Assembly (NCBI GenBank): GCA_005878415.1
Contig: VBMM01000149.1
Coordinates: 1 to 7,580 of the forward strand
DNA length: 7,580 bases
From: Methanobacteriota archaeon
GTDB taxonomy: Archaea > Thermoplasmatota > Thermoplasmata > RBG-16-68-12
Direction: 5' to 3'
Shown: positions 1 through 5,234 of the stretch, in pieces
Numbering within the stretch: position 1 is the first letter of the stretch
How the letters are laid out: every line of letters begins with the position of its first letter
Position numbers and translations under genes: made by a program
Notes under the pieces: model-generated
Database searches by the model: none
Told to the model about the DNA's origin: nothing
The model's input: the letters and a program-made list of their open reading frames with translations, nothing else

Positions 1-639
1 AAGGCGGACCGACTGCGGGCGTTCCTGCGGACGTTCGACGAGAAGGCCCTCGTCTTCACGCAATACGTGCGCACCCTCCGGTACTTGGAGGGGGTCCTGC
101 GAAGCGACGGGTACCGCATCGCGACGTACCACGGGGGCCTGGGGGCCGCCGCCAAAGACGCGGCCGTGCGCGCGTTCCGAGAGGACGCCCAGGTGTTCCT
201 GAGCACGGAGGCGGGCGGGGAGGGCCGGAACCTTCAGTTCGCGCGCACGGTGGTGAACTACGACCTCCCCTGGAACCCGCTGCGGATCGAACAGCGGATC
301 GGCCGCGTGCACCGGCTCGGCCAGGATCGCGAGGTGCACGTCGTGAACCTCTGGGCGGAGGACACGATCGAGGCGTACCTGATGGAATTGCTCGACCGCA
401 AGATCCACATGTTCGAGCTCGTCGTCGGCGAGCTGGACCTCATCCTCGGCCACCTCGATGAGCGACAGTCTTTCGAAGAGCTCCTGCTCGACGTCTGGGC
501 GCTCCGGGAGGCGGAGGAGCGACGCGCCGCGATGCGAAAGCTCGGAGACGGCCTCGTCCGCGCACGGGCGCAGTACGATTGGGTGAAGGAGCGGAATGAG
601 GACGTCCTCGGCGGGGTCGGGGAGGAGGCAACCGCATGA
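1..639 (+). CDS. SNF2-family DEAD/DEAH helicase, C-terminal part (5' end outside window)
   Basis: The gene is open from the first base; the last 212 residues are visible and end in TGA. This is the second RecA-like domain of a superfamily 2 SNF2/HepA-type DNA-dependent ATPase, which remodels or translocates on DNA-protein complexes. Visible residues 17-22 (LVFTQY) fit motif IV, 68-79 (STEAGGEGRNLQ) motif V, and 98-108 (QRIGRVHRLGQ) motif VI with its arginine finger. The stretch KIHMFELVVGEL (135-146) and the acidic helical tail follow, as in stand-alone prokaryotic SNF2 helicases. The N-terminal Walker A/B lobe lies upstream of the window, so ATPase integrity cannot be judged. The stop overlaps the next start (ATGA), indicating translational coupling. 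Whether it serves repair, transcription recycling (RapA-like) or defence cannot be told here. Confidence 0.93.
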   Translation, partial: KADRLRAFLRTFDEKALVFTQYVRTLRYLEGVLRSDGYRIATYHGGLGAAAKDAAVRAFREDAQVFLSTEAGGEGRNLQFARTVVNYDLPWNPLRIEQRIGRVHRLGQDREVHVVNLWAEDTIEAYLMELLDRKIHMFELVVGELDLILGHLDERQSFEELLLDVWALREAEERRAAMRKLGDGLVRARAQYDWVKERNEDVLGGVGEEATA

Positions 640-1670
640 GCGAGGCGGCGACCCTCAAGGCGTTCGTCCGGGAGGCCCTCGCCGACCTGGGTGCGGAGGT
701 CTCGGAAGCGGGGTCGCTCTTGTGGGTGCGCGCTCCGGAGTCGGTCCAGCGACAACTCGAGGTCGGTGCGGAGTTCGCCCTCGCGTTCGATCCCGCGCAT
801 GTTGGCGAGTTCGGAGCGGAGCTCGTGGCGCCGGGCAGCTACTTCCTCGACCGGCTGTTCGCGCGTGCGACGCGACGCGGGCGCTGGGACGCGGTCCGCG
901 TCGAGGCGGTCGACGGCTCGTGGGTCGCGCGCGCGATCGGGGCATCGGAGCTCGCCGTTGCACCGACTCCGGAGGTCGTCGAGGTCACGGAGGACATCCT
1001 CCTCGTGTTCTCGTTCCGGACGACGCTCGCCTCCGATGAGAAGCGGGAGGCGTTCCACGGCTTCGCGGTGTCGACCGCGGACGACTCGGTCTGGGCCGTC
1101 GATGGGGCGGACGCGTCCGCGGTCGTCCCGGTCCCGCTCCCGGATCTCCGGACGAAGCTCGAGCCCGCGTACCGACGCGCGTCGGAAGCCTTGAAAGACC
1201 GGATGCGAGACGAGGTCGAGCGATTCCGGGCGAAGAGCCTCGGCCTCCTCGAGGAAGAGGTCCGTCGGATCTTCGGCTACTTCGACCGGACGGTTTCGGA
1301 GATTCGCGAAGCCGACCCGGACGGGTCGGCGGACCTAGTCCGCGCGGTGATGGCCGAGCGGGATCGCCGGCTCGCGGAGGCACTCGAGCGGTTCGAGCCG
1401 CGAGCGACCGCCACGCTGTGTTCGATCCGCGCGGTCCTCACGCCGTCCGTCCGGATGCGCATTCCCCTCGACGATGGCGACGTCGATGTGCGCCTCGACG
1501 CCTGGTCCCGCCGGGCGCGCGTCACGCGAGCCGAGTCCGCTCGACTTCCAGGCCGTCCGCCGTCGGATACTCCTCGACCAGGAACGCCGGCCGGTGCAGG
1601 CGGGGAGCGAGCTCCTCGAGGACCCAGGGCGCGATCTCGAGCCGCTTCCGCAGGCCGTCGACGCCCATGA
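636..1670 (+). CDS. Uncharacterised coiled-coil partner of the SNF2 helicase, C-terminus abnormal
   Basis: The ATG start overlaps the helicase stop by 4 bp (ATGA), so the two are probably co-translated and functionally linked. I do not recognise a named family. Residues 1-170 look like a mixed alpha/beta domain, with PGSYFLDRLF at 66-75. Residues about 173-255 are a charged, heptad-like helical region (LKDRMRDEVERFRAKSLGLLEEEVRR), followed by a short beta-like segment (RMRIPLDDGDVDVRLDAW, 273-290). From about residue 296 to the stop the frame lies antisense to the 3' end of the radical SAM gene, and the protein becomes a Pro/Arg/Gly/Ser-rich tail typical of antisense reading. The conserved part therefore probably ends near base 1520, and the last ~49 codons are either a fortuitous extension or a sign that the original C-terminus was lost. 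No frame downstream offers a clear continuation. The gene call is firm; its end and function are not. Confidence 0.8.
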   Translation: MSEAATLKAFVREALADLGAEVSEAGSLLWVRAPESVQRQLEVGAEFALAFDPAHVGEFGAELVAPGSYFLDRLFARATRRGRWDAVRVEAVDGSWVARAIGASELAVAPTPEVVEVTEDILLVFSFRTTLASDEKREAFHGFAVSTADDSVWAVDGADASAVVPVPLPDLRTKLEPAYRRASEALKDRMRDEVERFRAKSLGLLEEEVRRIFGYFDRTVSEIREADPDGSADLVRAVMAERDRRLAEALERFEPRATATLCSIRAVLTPSVRMRIPLDDGDVDVRLDAWSRRARVTRAESARLPGRPPSDTPRPGTPAGAGGERAPRGPRARSRAASAGRRRP

Positions 1671-2592
1671 GCTCCTTCGGCACGCGGTACTTCCGCGCGA
1701 GGTCCTCCCGGAGGCCGTCGAGGTCGGATCCCTCGACGATCCCTTTGATCAGCGTGCCGTCCTCCGTGATGACGTCCCAAGGCCGCGCGACATGCTCCGC
1801 GCGTCGCTTGATGCGCGACCGGAGCTGCCATCCGTCCTTGTACCCGCTCGTGCAGTAGTGGACCGTCGTCTTCCAAGGTTGGCCGAGGATCCGCAGGGCG
1901 ACCGGGTCGGCGCCTTTCACGCCGTACGAGAGCTCGTGTTTCATCTCGTATCCGTGGACCTTCATCCGCGGGAAGTTCGCCTCGGAGAACTCCATCTCGT
2001 TCAGGTTGACGAAGGCGAGGCCCTCGGCCCCCGCCCACTCGATTAGCCGGACGAGGTCCGCCTCCCGCTCCGGGATGAGCGGCACCTCCAACCCGACCGT
2101 CACGCCGAGCGACCGGGCGAGCCGCGACGCCGCGACGTAGGCGCTCGACGCGGCGCGCGCCCACAACCCCGGCGGCACATGGAACCGGATCTCGTCGAGG
2201 CCGGCGTCCGCGAGCGCGCGGATCTTGTCCGAATCCGTGGACATGGTGTACAGGTGGGTGTGGAACGTCGGACCGAACTCCCGTTTCAGGACTCGGATGT
2301 AGTGGCACGTTCGCTCGACCGCATCGAGCGGGTCGCCGCCCGTGATCCCCGCGCCCGTCGCCCGGATCGCGCGGGCCTCCTCGAGGACGTCCTCGTCCCG
2401 CGTCACCCGCTTCTCGTCCGCGAAGACGACGTCCTTGTACATCTTCTCGTCCGACACCGGGCAGTAGAAGCAGTGGAACGAGCAGACGCCGGTGACGAAG
2501 AGGACCATCTTCGCGCCGTCCGTGCACTGGCGGCATCCGGCGGGCAGGCTGCCGCGGGCGAACCCGCCGAAGGGACGCTCCTCGAGTCGCAC
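1522..2592 (-). CDS. Radical SAM protein, COG2108-like (pyruvate formate-lyase activase-related)
   Basis: The 356-residue product has the canonical radical SAM CX3CX2C cluster motif at C37, C41 and C44 (CSFHCFYC), which holds a 4Fe-4S cluster for reductive cleavage of S-adenosylmethionine. GAGITGGDPL at 80-89 is the SAM-contacting GGE-like motif with Asp instead of Glu. An extra CxxC pair (C20, C23 in AGCRQC) precedes the cluster, and HYCTSGYKDGWQ surrounds C247. This combination is familiar from the uncharacterised archaeal COG2108 group; the substrate is unknown. The start is GTG at 2592, chosen because the N-terminal segment through GAKMVLFVTG looks family-like and a TATA-like box lies about 26 bp upstream, giving a leaderless transcript. 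No SD is present. The 3' end overlaps the convergent helicase-partner gene by 149 bp; this gene's own C-terminus reads as normal protein sequence, so it is the better-supported of the two in the overlap. Confidence 0.9.
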   Translation of the reverse strand: MRLEERPFGGFARGSLPAGCRQCTDGAKMVLFVTGVCSFHCFYCPVSDEKMYKDVVFADEKRVTRDEDVLEEARAIRATGAGITGGDPLDAVERTCHYIRVLKREFGPTFHTHLYTMSTDSDKIRALADAGLDEIRFHVPPGLWARAASSAYVAASRLARSLGVTVGLEVPLIPEREADLVRLIEWAGAEGLAFVNLNEMEFSEANFPRMKVHGYEMKHELSYGVKGADPVALRILGQPWKTTVHYCTSGYKDGWQLRSRIKRRAEHVARPWDVITEDGTLIKGIVEGSDLDGLREDLARKYRVPKELMGVDGLRKRLEIAPWVLEELAPRLHRPAFLVEEYPTADGLEVERTRLA

Positions 2593-2612
2593 GGGCCGTC
2601 GAACGGACCTCG

Positions 2613-2623
2613 GGGGATAAAGG
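2613..2623 (-). promoter_or_regulatory. TATA-like box for the radical SAM gene
   Basis: On the minus strand the sequence CCTTTATCCCC stands out in GC-rich DNA. Its centre is about 26 bp upstream of the GTG at 2592, the spacing expected between an archaeal TATA box and the transcription start, so transcription would begin at or next to the start codon. The absence of an SD supports a leaderless mRNA. The assignment rests on composition and spacing only. Confidence 0.5.
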
Positions 2624-2667
2624 TTCGTGGTCCGGCCGTGGGCCCTCGGATGGCCTCTCCTTCAACG

Positions 2668-2687
2668 TACCCCTAAGTAGAGGTATG
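2668..2687. repeat. Palindromic 20-bp repeat, copy 1 (overlaps the small gene's stop)
   Basis: The + strand reads TACCCCTAAGTAGAGGTATG. It is an imperfect palindrome: arms TACCCCTA and TAGAGGTA (7 of 8 pairs) around a central AG. It differs from copy 2, 257 bp away, at one position (C for T in the left arm), and both copies have the same orientation as judged by the asymmetric AG centre. The TAG stop of the 82-residue gene (minus strand, 2675-2673) and its last codons lie inside this copy. It is 76 bp upstream of the radical SAM start and separate from that gene's TATA-like box. Confidence 0.75.
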
Positions 2688-2921
2688 CGAGGCGACGAGC
2701 CGCTCGATCTGCGCTCGCCTCCGCGCGAGTTCCTGCTCCGCCCTGCGGTGGTATGCGGCCATGCGCCGCAGGGCCTCCGACCTCGCCCGCTCGGCGCCCA
2801 CCCGGCCGATGTAGTCCTCGCGTCGGAGGGAGCGCCCGTTCTCTCGCTCGTAGTGCCAGAAGTACAGGTATCGGCGCCCACCGAAATCGCGGACCCTCAC
2901 CCCGCATCCGATCTCCATCAT
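2673..2921 (-). CDS. Small uncharacterised protein bracketed by palindromes (82 aa)
   Basis: The start is ATG at 2921, with a second ATG immediately after at 2918; an SD-like GAGGT lies 4 and 7 nt upstream of them, so 2918 is equally possible. The product begins with a predicted beta-hairpin-like segment rich in aromatics (RRYLYFWHYERENG, 16-29), then REDYIGRV (34-41), then a long basic-acidic amphipathic helix (about 44-76). The pattern of Tyr-rich strands followed by a YIG-type turn resembles short modules seen at the start of some archaeal DNA-binding, integrase-like or Fic-type proteins, but this is an impression, not a family assignment. The last residues (HTST) are encoded by the palindromic repeat itself. 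GC-rich third positions argue for a real gene. It may bind the flanking palindromes, but nothing in the sequence proves this. Confidence 0.72.
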   Translation of the reverse strand: MMEIGCGVRVRDFGGRRYLYFWHYERENGRSLRREDYIGRVGAERARSEALRRMAAYHRRAEQELARRRAQIERLVASHTST

Positions 2922-2922
2922 T

Positions 2923-2944
2923 CATACCTCTAAGTAGAGGTATG
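2923..2944. repeat. Palindromic repeat, copy 2: 10-bp perfect arms at the small gene's start
   Basis: The left arm CATACCTCTA and right arm TAGAGGTATG are perfect reverse complements around a central AG, giving a 22-bp palindrome. It ends one base before the minus-strand ATG at 2921. Bases 2925-2944 match copy 1 at 19 of 20 positions in the same orientation. As DNA it is a good candidate operator for a dimeric regulator. As RNA it could fold into a 9-bp stem with a 4-nt loop that hides the GAGGT ribosome-binding motif of the small gene. Confidence 0.85.
2926..2930 (-). promoter_or_regulatory. SD motif GAGGT buried in the palindrome
   Basis: On the minus strand GAGGT lies 4 nt before the ATG at 2921 and 7 nt before the ATG at 2918. 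It is part of the 3' arm of the palindrome, so it would be base-paired if a transcript starting further upstream folded. A leadered transcript is needed for it to act; no convincing TATA box is seen upstream. Confidence 0.45.
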
Positions 2945-2989
2945 TCCCAGGAACCCAAAGGCCTTCCGGTGGGGTGGGTGAAACAACCC

Positions 2990-3003
2990 CGCGATCGATC
3001 GCG
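2990..3003. repeat. Perfect 14-bp palindrome upstream of the thiolase gene
   Basis: CGCGATCGATCGCG is a perfect palindrome about 70 bp before the thiolase start, in the 153-bp gap between the small gene and the thiolase. It could be an operator or a chance run of GATC-containing sequence in GC-rich DNA. No second copy was noticed in the window. The rest of the gap holds only a weak TATA-like CCAAATG (3025-3031) and the thiolase SD. Confidence 0.4.
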
Positions 3004-3060
3004 CGGCGCTCGGAATCCCGAAGTCCAAATGCCCCGACGCGATGGAGGGGACCATCCCAC

Positions 3061-3066
3061 GGAGGT
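3061..3066 (+). promoter_or_regulatory. Strong Shine-Dalgarno fixing the thiolase start
   Basis: GGAGGT is a full anti-16S match 8 nt before ATG 3075. It decides between that ATG and an in-frame ATG at 3042, which would add 11 residues unlike any thiolase N-terminus. It is the clearest SD seen in the window. Confidence 0.75.
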
Positions 3067-3074
3067 CGAGACCC

Positions 3075-4295
3075 ATGCCCGAAGCCGTGATCGTCGAGGC
3101 CGTGCGGACGCCGATGGGTCGCCAGCGCGGCACGTTGAGGGACGTCCGCCCGGACGATCTGGCGGCGCTCGTCGTCCGGGAAGTCGTCCGGCGGGTGGGC
3201 GTGGACCCCGCGCTCATTGAGGAGGTGTACCTGGGCTGCGCGAACCAGGCGGGGGAGGACAACCGCAACGTCGCGCGGATGGCCGCGCTGCTCGCCGGCC
3301 TCCCGGTCTCCGTGGCCGGGGTGACGTTCAACCGTCTCTGTTCGTCGGGCCTCGCCGCGGTCAACGCGGCCGCGCGTGCGATCAAGGCGGGCGAGGGCGA
3401 CGTCTTCGTGGCGGGCGGCGTCGAGAGCATGACCCGCGCCCCGTATGCGATCCCGAAGAATCCCGACGGCTCGATCGGCAACGTCACCGCGTGGGACACG
3501 ACGCTCGGATGGCGGTTCCCGAACCCGCGGCTCAAGGCCGAGTACGGGAACGACTCGATGGGGGAGACCGCCGAGAACTTGCGGCCATTGCATCCTCAGA
3601 TCTCCCGCGAGGATCAGGACCGGTTCGCGCTGGAAAGCCACCGGCGGGCGCTCGCGGCGATCGAGAGTGGGAAGTTCGCGGAGGAGATCGTTCCCGTGCC
3701 GGTCCCGCAGAGGACGGGGGAGCCGCTGCTCGTCTCGCGAGACGAACCGCCGCGACGAGACACGTCGCTCGAGGCGCTCTCGAAGCTTCCCCCCGCCTTC
3801 CGGGACGGGGGCACCGTGACGGCGGGCAACTCGAGCGGCATCGCCGACGGCGCCGCTGCGTTGCTCGTGATGAGCGACCGGATGGCGCGCGACCTCGGAC
3901 TCCGCGGGCTCGTCCGAGTCGTCGCCTCCGCTGCGGCCGGGGTGGAACCGCGCACGATGGGCCTGGGCCCCGTCCCGGCGACGCGGAAGGCGCTCGCCCG
4001 CGCCGGCGTGACGATCGACGCGATCCGGCTGATCGAGTTGAACGAGGCGTTCGCGATCCAGGCGCTCGCCGTGATGCGGGAACTGGGGTTCCGTCCGGAG
4101 ATCACGAACGTGAACGGCGGCGCGATCGCCCTCGGCCATCCGCTCGGCTGCAGCGGCGCGCGGATCCTGTGCACGCTCGTCCACGAGATGCGGCGGCGCG
4201 CGCCGCACGAACCGCGGCCGTACTACGGCCTCGCGACCCTGTGCGTCGGCGTCGGACAGGGGGAGGCGACGGTCGTCGAGCGGGCCGCGGGCTGA
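3075..4295 (+). CDS. Thiolase (acetyl-CoA acetyltransferase / 3-ketoacyl-CoA thiolase family)
   Basis: The 406-residue protein is a full-length thiolase. The acylated nucleophile is C89 (NRLCSSGL); NEAF is at 323-326, the catalytic His at 355 (GHPLGCSG) and the second active-site Cys at 390 (TLCVGVGQG). The ESMTRAPY segment (118-124) and DTTLGWRFPNP (141-151) resemble bacterial-type degradative thiolases, including beta-ketoadipyl-CoA and FadA-like enzymes. It would catalyse reversible Claisen condensation or thiolytic cleavage of 3-ketoacyl-CoA in the cytoplasm; chain-length preference cannot be read from sequence. The mevalonate-pathway partners usual for archaeal thiolases (DUF35 protein, HMG-CoA synthase) are not adjacent, which favours fatty- or organic-acid metabolism. 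It appears monocistronic and has a leadered, SD-containing start, unlike most neighbours. The start is ATG 3075 by SD and by the family-like MPEAVIVEAVRTP. Confidence 0.95.
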   Translation: MPEAVIVEAVRTPMGRQRGTLRDVRPDDLAALVVREVVRRVGVDPALIEEVYLGCANQAGEDNRNVARMAALLAGLPVSVAGVTFNRLCSSGLAAVNAAARAIKAGEGDVFVAGGVESMTRAPYAIPKNPDGSIGNVTAWDTTLGWRFPNPRLKAEYGNDSMGETAENLRPLHPQISREDQDRFALESHRRALAAIESGKFAEEIVPVPVPQRTGEPLLVSRDEPPRRDTSLEALSKLPPAFRDGGTVTAGNSSGIADGAAALLVMSDRMARDLGLRGLVRVVASAAAGVEPRTMGLGPVPATRKALARAGVTIDAIRLIELNEAFAIQALAVMRELGFRPEITNVNGGAIALGHPLGCSGARILCTLVHEMRRRAPHEPRPYYGLATLCVGVGQGEATVVERAAG

Positions 4296-4297
4296 CG

Positions 4298-4312
4298 CCG
4301 CCGCTCAGGCGG
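4298..4312. other. Small GC hairpin across the convergent stop codons
   Basis: CCGCC and GGCGG (5-bp perfect stem, loop GCTCA) lie between and over the ends of the thiolase and the convergent SRPBCC gene, whose stops are 9 bp apart. There is no T-tract on either side, so it is not a clear terminator, but a structure here would serve both transcripts. Confidence 0.25.
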
Positions 4313-4766
4313 GGCCCGGCGCGCCCTGTTCGAGGAACGCCTTCAACGATTCCACGGATCGCCGCCACACGCCGTCCCACTCGCCTGCGACCGGCACGGG
4401 CGAGCGATGGGCGACGTGGACCGCGGTCTCCGAGCCTTTCGGGCTGAGCTCGAAGACGACGCTCGTCTCGACGGACCCGCCCTCGTGGGGGACCGGCCAG
4501 GTGTACGAGAGCTTGCCGGGACCGTCGATCGCCGTGATCGTCCCTTCGACCCGACCTTCGGGGAGCGTCCCCTCGTAGCGGCCGCCCAGCTCCGCCTCGA
4601 TCCGGGCGTCGTCCGCCCACCAGGCCGCGAGCTGCTCCGCGTTCGTGAGCGCCTCGAAGACGCGAGGGATCGGAGCGCGGACCGTGATCTTCGCGGCGGC
4701 CAGGAGGACGCTGCGCGGCGGGGGCGGGGGCTTCGTCGCGGCCGGGGACGCGGGGGGACCGGACAT
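4305..4766 (-). CDS. SRPBCC / AHSA1-like domain protein
   Basis: The 153-residue product has a Pro-rich N-terminal linker (residues 3-18, with a run of five prolines) followed by one START/Bet v1-like SRPBCC domain of AHSA1 type. Recognisable pieces are ITVRAPIPRVFEALTNAEQLAAWW (27-50), GGRYEG (61-66), LSYTW (86-90) and a C-terminal helix ending SVESLKAFLEQ (137-147). Such domains bind hydrophobic ligands or act as Hsp90-activator-like modules; no specific ligand is implied. ATG 4766 was chosen over upstream in-frame starts because the preceding residues look non-coding and a TATA-like box lies about 33 bp upstream, leaving only a few leader bases. No SD is present at usable spacing. It converges on the thiolase with 9 bp between stops and has no evident operon partner. 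Confidence 0.85.
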   Translation of the reverse strand: MSGPPASPAATKPPPPPRSVLLAAAKITVRAPIPRVFEALTNAEQLAAWWADDARIEAELGGRYEGTLPEGRVEGTITAIDGPGKLSYTWPVPHEGGSVETSVVFELSPKGSETAVHVAHRSPVPVAGEWDGVWRRSVESLKAFLEQGAPGPA

Positions 4767-4794
4767 GGCCTCGGCTCGGGCAACGGGGTCCGGC

Positions 4795-4805
4795 GCATAA
4801 TCATT
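4795..4805 (-). promoter_or_regulatory. TATA-like box for the SRPBCC gene
   Basis: The minus strand reads AATGATTATGC, the only A/T-rich patch in the 53-bp gap between the SRPBCC start and the end of the zinc-finger gene. It would place the transcription start within about 10 nt of ATG 4766. Support is by composition and spacing only. Confidence 0.35.
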
Positions 4806-4819
4806 GCTGCCCGATTCGC

Positions 4820-5113
4820 TCAGAGGGGGTTCTTGCACCGAGCGCAGACGAGGCGGCAGTCCTTCTTGCATTCAAGGCAGGTCCCGTGCAGGAACCGCTC
4901 CCGCACCGGCGCGTGATGGCAATCGCTCACGGCGGTGACCATGTGCCCGCAGTAGTCGCAGAGGTGCTGGACCGGCTTCTTGCCGGCGACGTACCGCTGG
5001 TACGCCATCAGGATCGCGAGGACGAGCACGAGCGCCCCGATGATCAGGCCGACCATCCAGCACTGAAGGCTTCCCTCGACCTGGAAGGGCAGCGCGCCCC
5101 AGGGGACGGGCAC
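4820..5113 (-). CDS. Small membrane-anchored zinc-finger protein (97 aa)
   Basis: I do not recognise a named family. From GTG 5113 the product is 97 residues: a short N-terminus, one strongly hydrophobic membrane segment at about 20-37 (MVGLIIGALVLVLAILMA), a basic stretch, then a Cys/His-rich C-terminal domain. Candidate metal ligands are C52 and C55 (CDYC), C65-H66-H67, H76, C79 and C82 (CLEC), C86, C90 and C93 (CARC). This is enough for two zinc sites, probably cytoplasmic given the positive residues after the membrane segment. The start is uncertain: GTG 5113 fits a TATA-like box 25-30 bp upstream and a leaderless mRNA, while an in-frame TTG at 5140 would add nine residues. It is transcribed divergently from the secreted repeat protein. 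Function is unknown; a membrane-tethered adaptor or metal-sensing role is conceivable. Confidence 0.7.
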   Translation of the reverse strand: MPVPWGALPFQVEGSLQCWMVGLIIGALVLVLAILMAYQRYVAGKKPVQHLCDYCGHMVTAVSDCHHAPVRERFLHGTCLECKKDCRLVCARCKNPL

Positions 5114-5136
5114 GCGACCCCATCCGAACTTCCCAT

Positions 5137-5146
5137 TCAAATACTG
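5137..5146 (-). promoter_or_regulatory. TATA-like box for the membrane zinc-finger gene
   Basis: The minus strand reads AGTATTTGAA, centred about 28 bp upstream of GTG 5113, consistent with leaderless transcription. A second A/T-rich patch (GGATATTC on the minus strand, near 5156-5163) is an alternative that would favour the TTG start at 5140. Confidence 0.4.
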
Positions 5147-5196
5147 ATGGGTGAGAATATCCGCCGTTAGAGGATTCCCGAACGAGAAACGCGGTC

Positions 5197-5205
5197 CTAT
5201 ATTCC
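5197..5205 (+). promoter_or_regulatory. TATA-like box for the secreted repeat protein gene
   Basis: CTATATTCC sits about 35 bp before ATG 5235, which would put the transcription start near 5226 and leave a leader of under 10 nt. It is the best TATA match in the window. Together with the minus-strand box at 5137-5146 it makes the 121-bp gap 5114-5234 a divergent promoter region. Confidence 0.55.
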
Positions 5206-5234
5206 GGCGCGCGTCTACGTTCGGCGGTGCGATC

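Noticed and set aside
1..1670. Helicase pair as a DISARM or other anti-phage system
   Set aside because: No methyltransferase, nuclease, phospholipase-D or other defence-gene signature is visible nearby; an SNF2 motor alone is not enough.
1277..2881. 534-codon minus-strand frame overlapping the radical SAM gene
   Set aside because: It is in a different frame from the radical SAM gene on the same strand. The product is Arg/Gly/Pro-rich and lacks the CX3CX2C motif, so it is a shadow.
2668..2944. The two palindromes as a CRISPR array or IS ends
   Set aside because: There are only two copies, the 'spacer' is a coding gene, and there is no transposase. The copies are direct, not inverted, relative to one another.
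2943..3074. ATG just after the copy 2 palindrome on the + strand as a possible small gene before the thiolase
   Set aside because: GAGGT abuts the ATG with no usable spacing. The frame continues into a thiolase shadow and the product is Pro/Arg-rich.
2922..4208. 428-codon minus-strand frame opposite the thiolase
   Set aside because: It is antisense to a complete thiolase with all catalytic residues; its composition is biased and no motif is present.
4720..4757. Runs of G (5, 5, 4 and 6) on the + strand as a possible G-quadruplex
   Set aside because: They lie within the SRPBCC coding region, where they encode the proline run and nearby residues on the other strand. One 13-nt loop makes the structure weak, and coding bias explains them.
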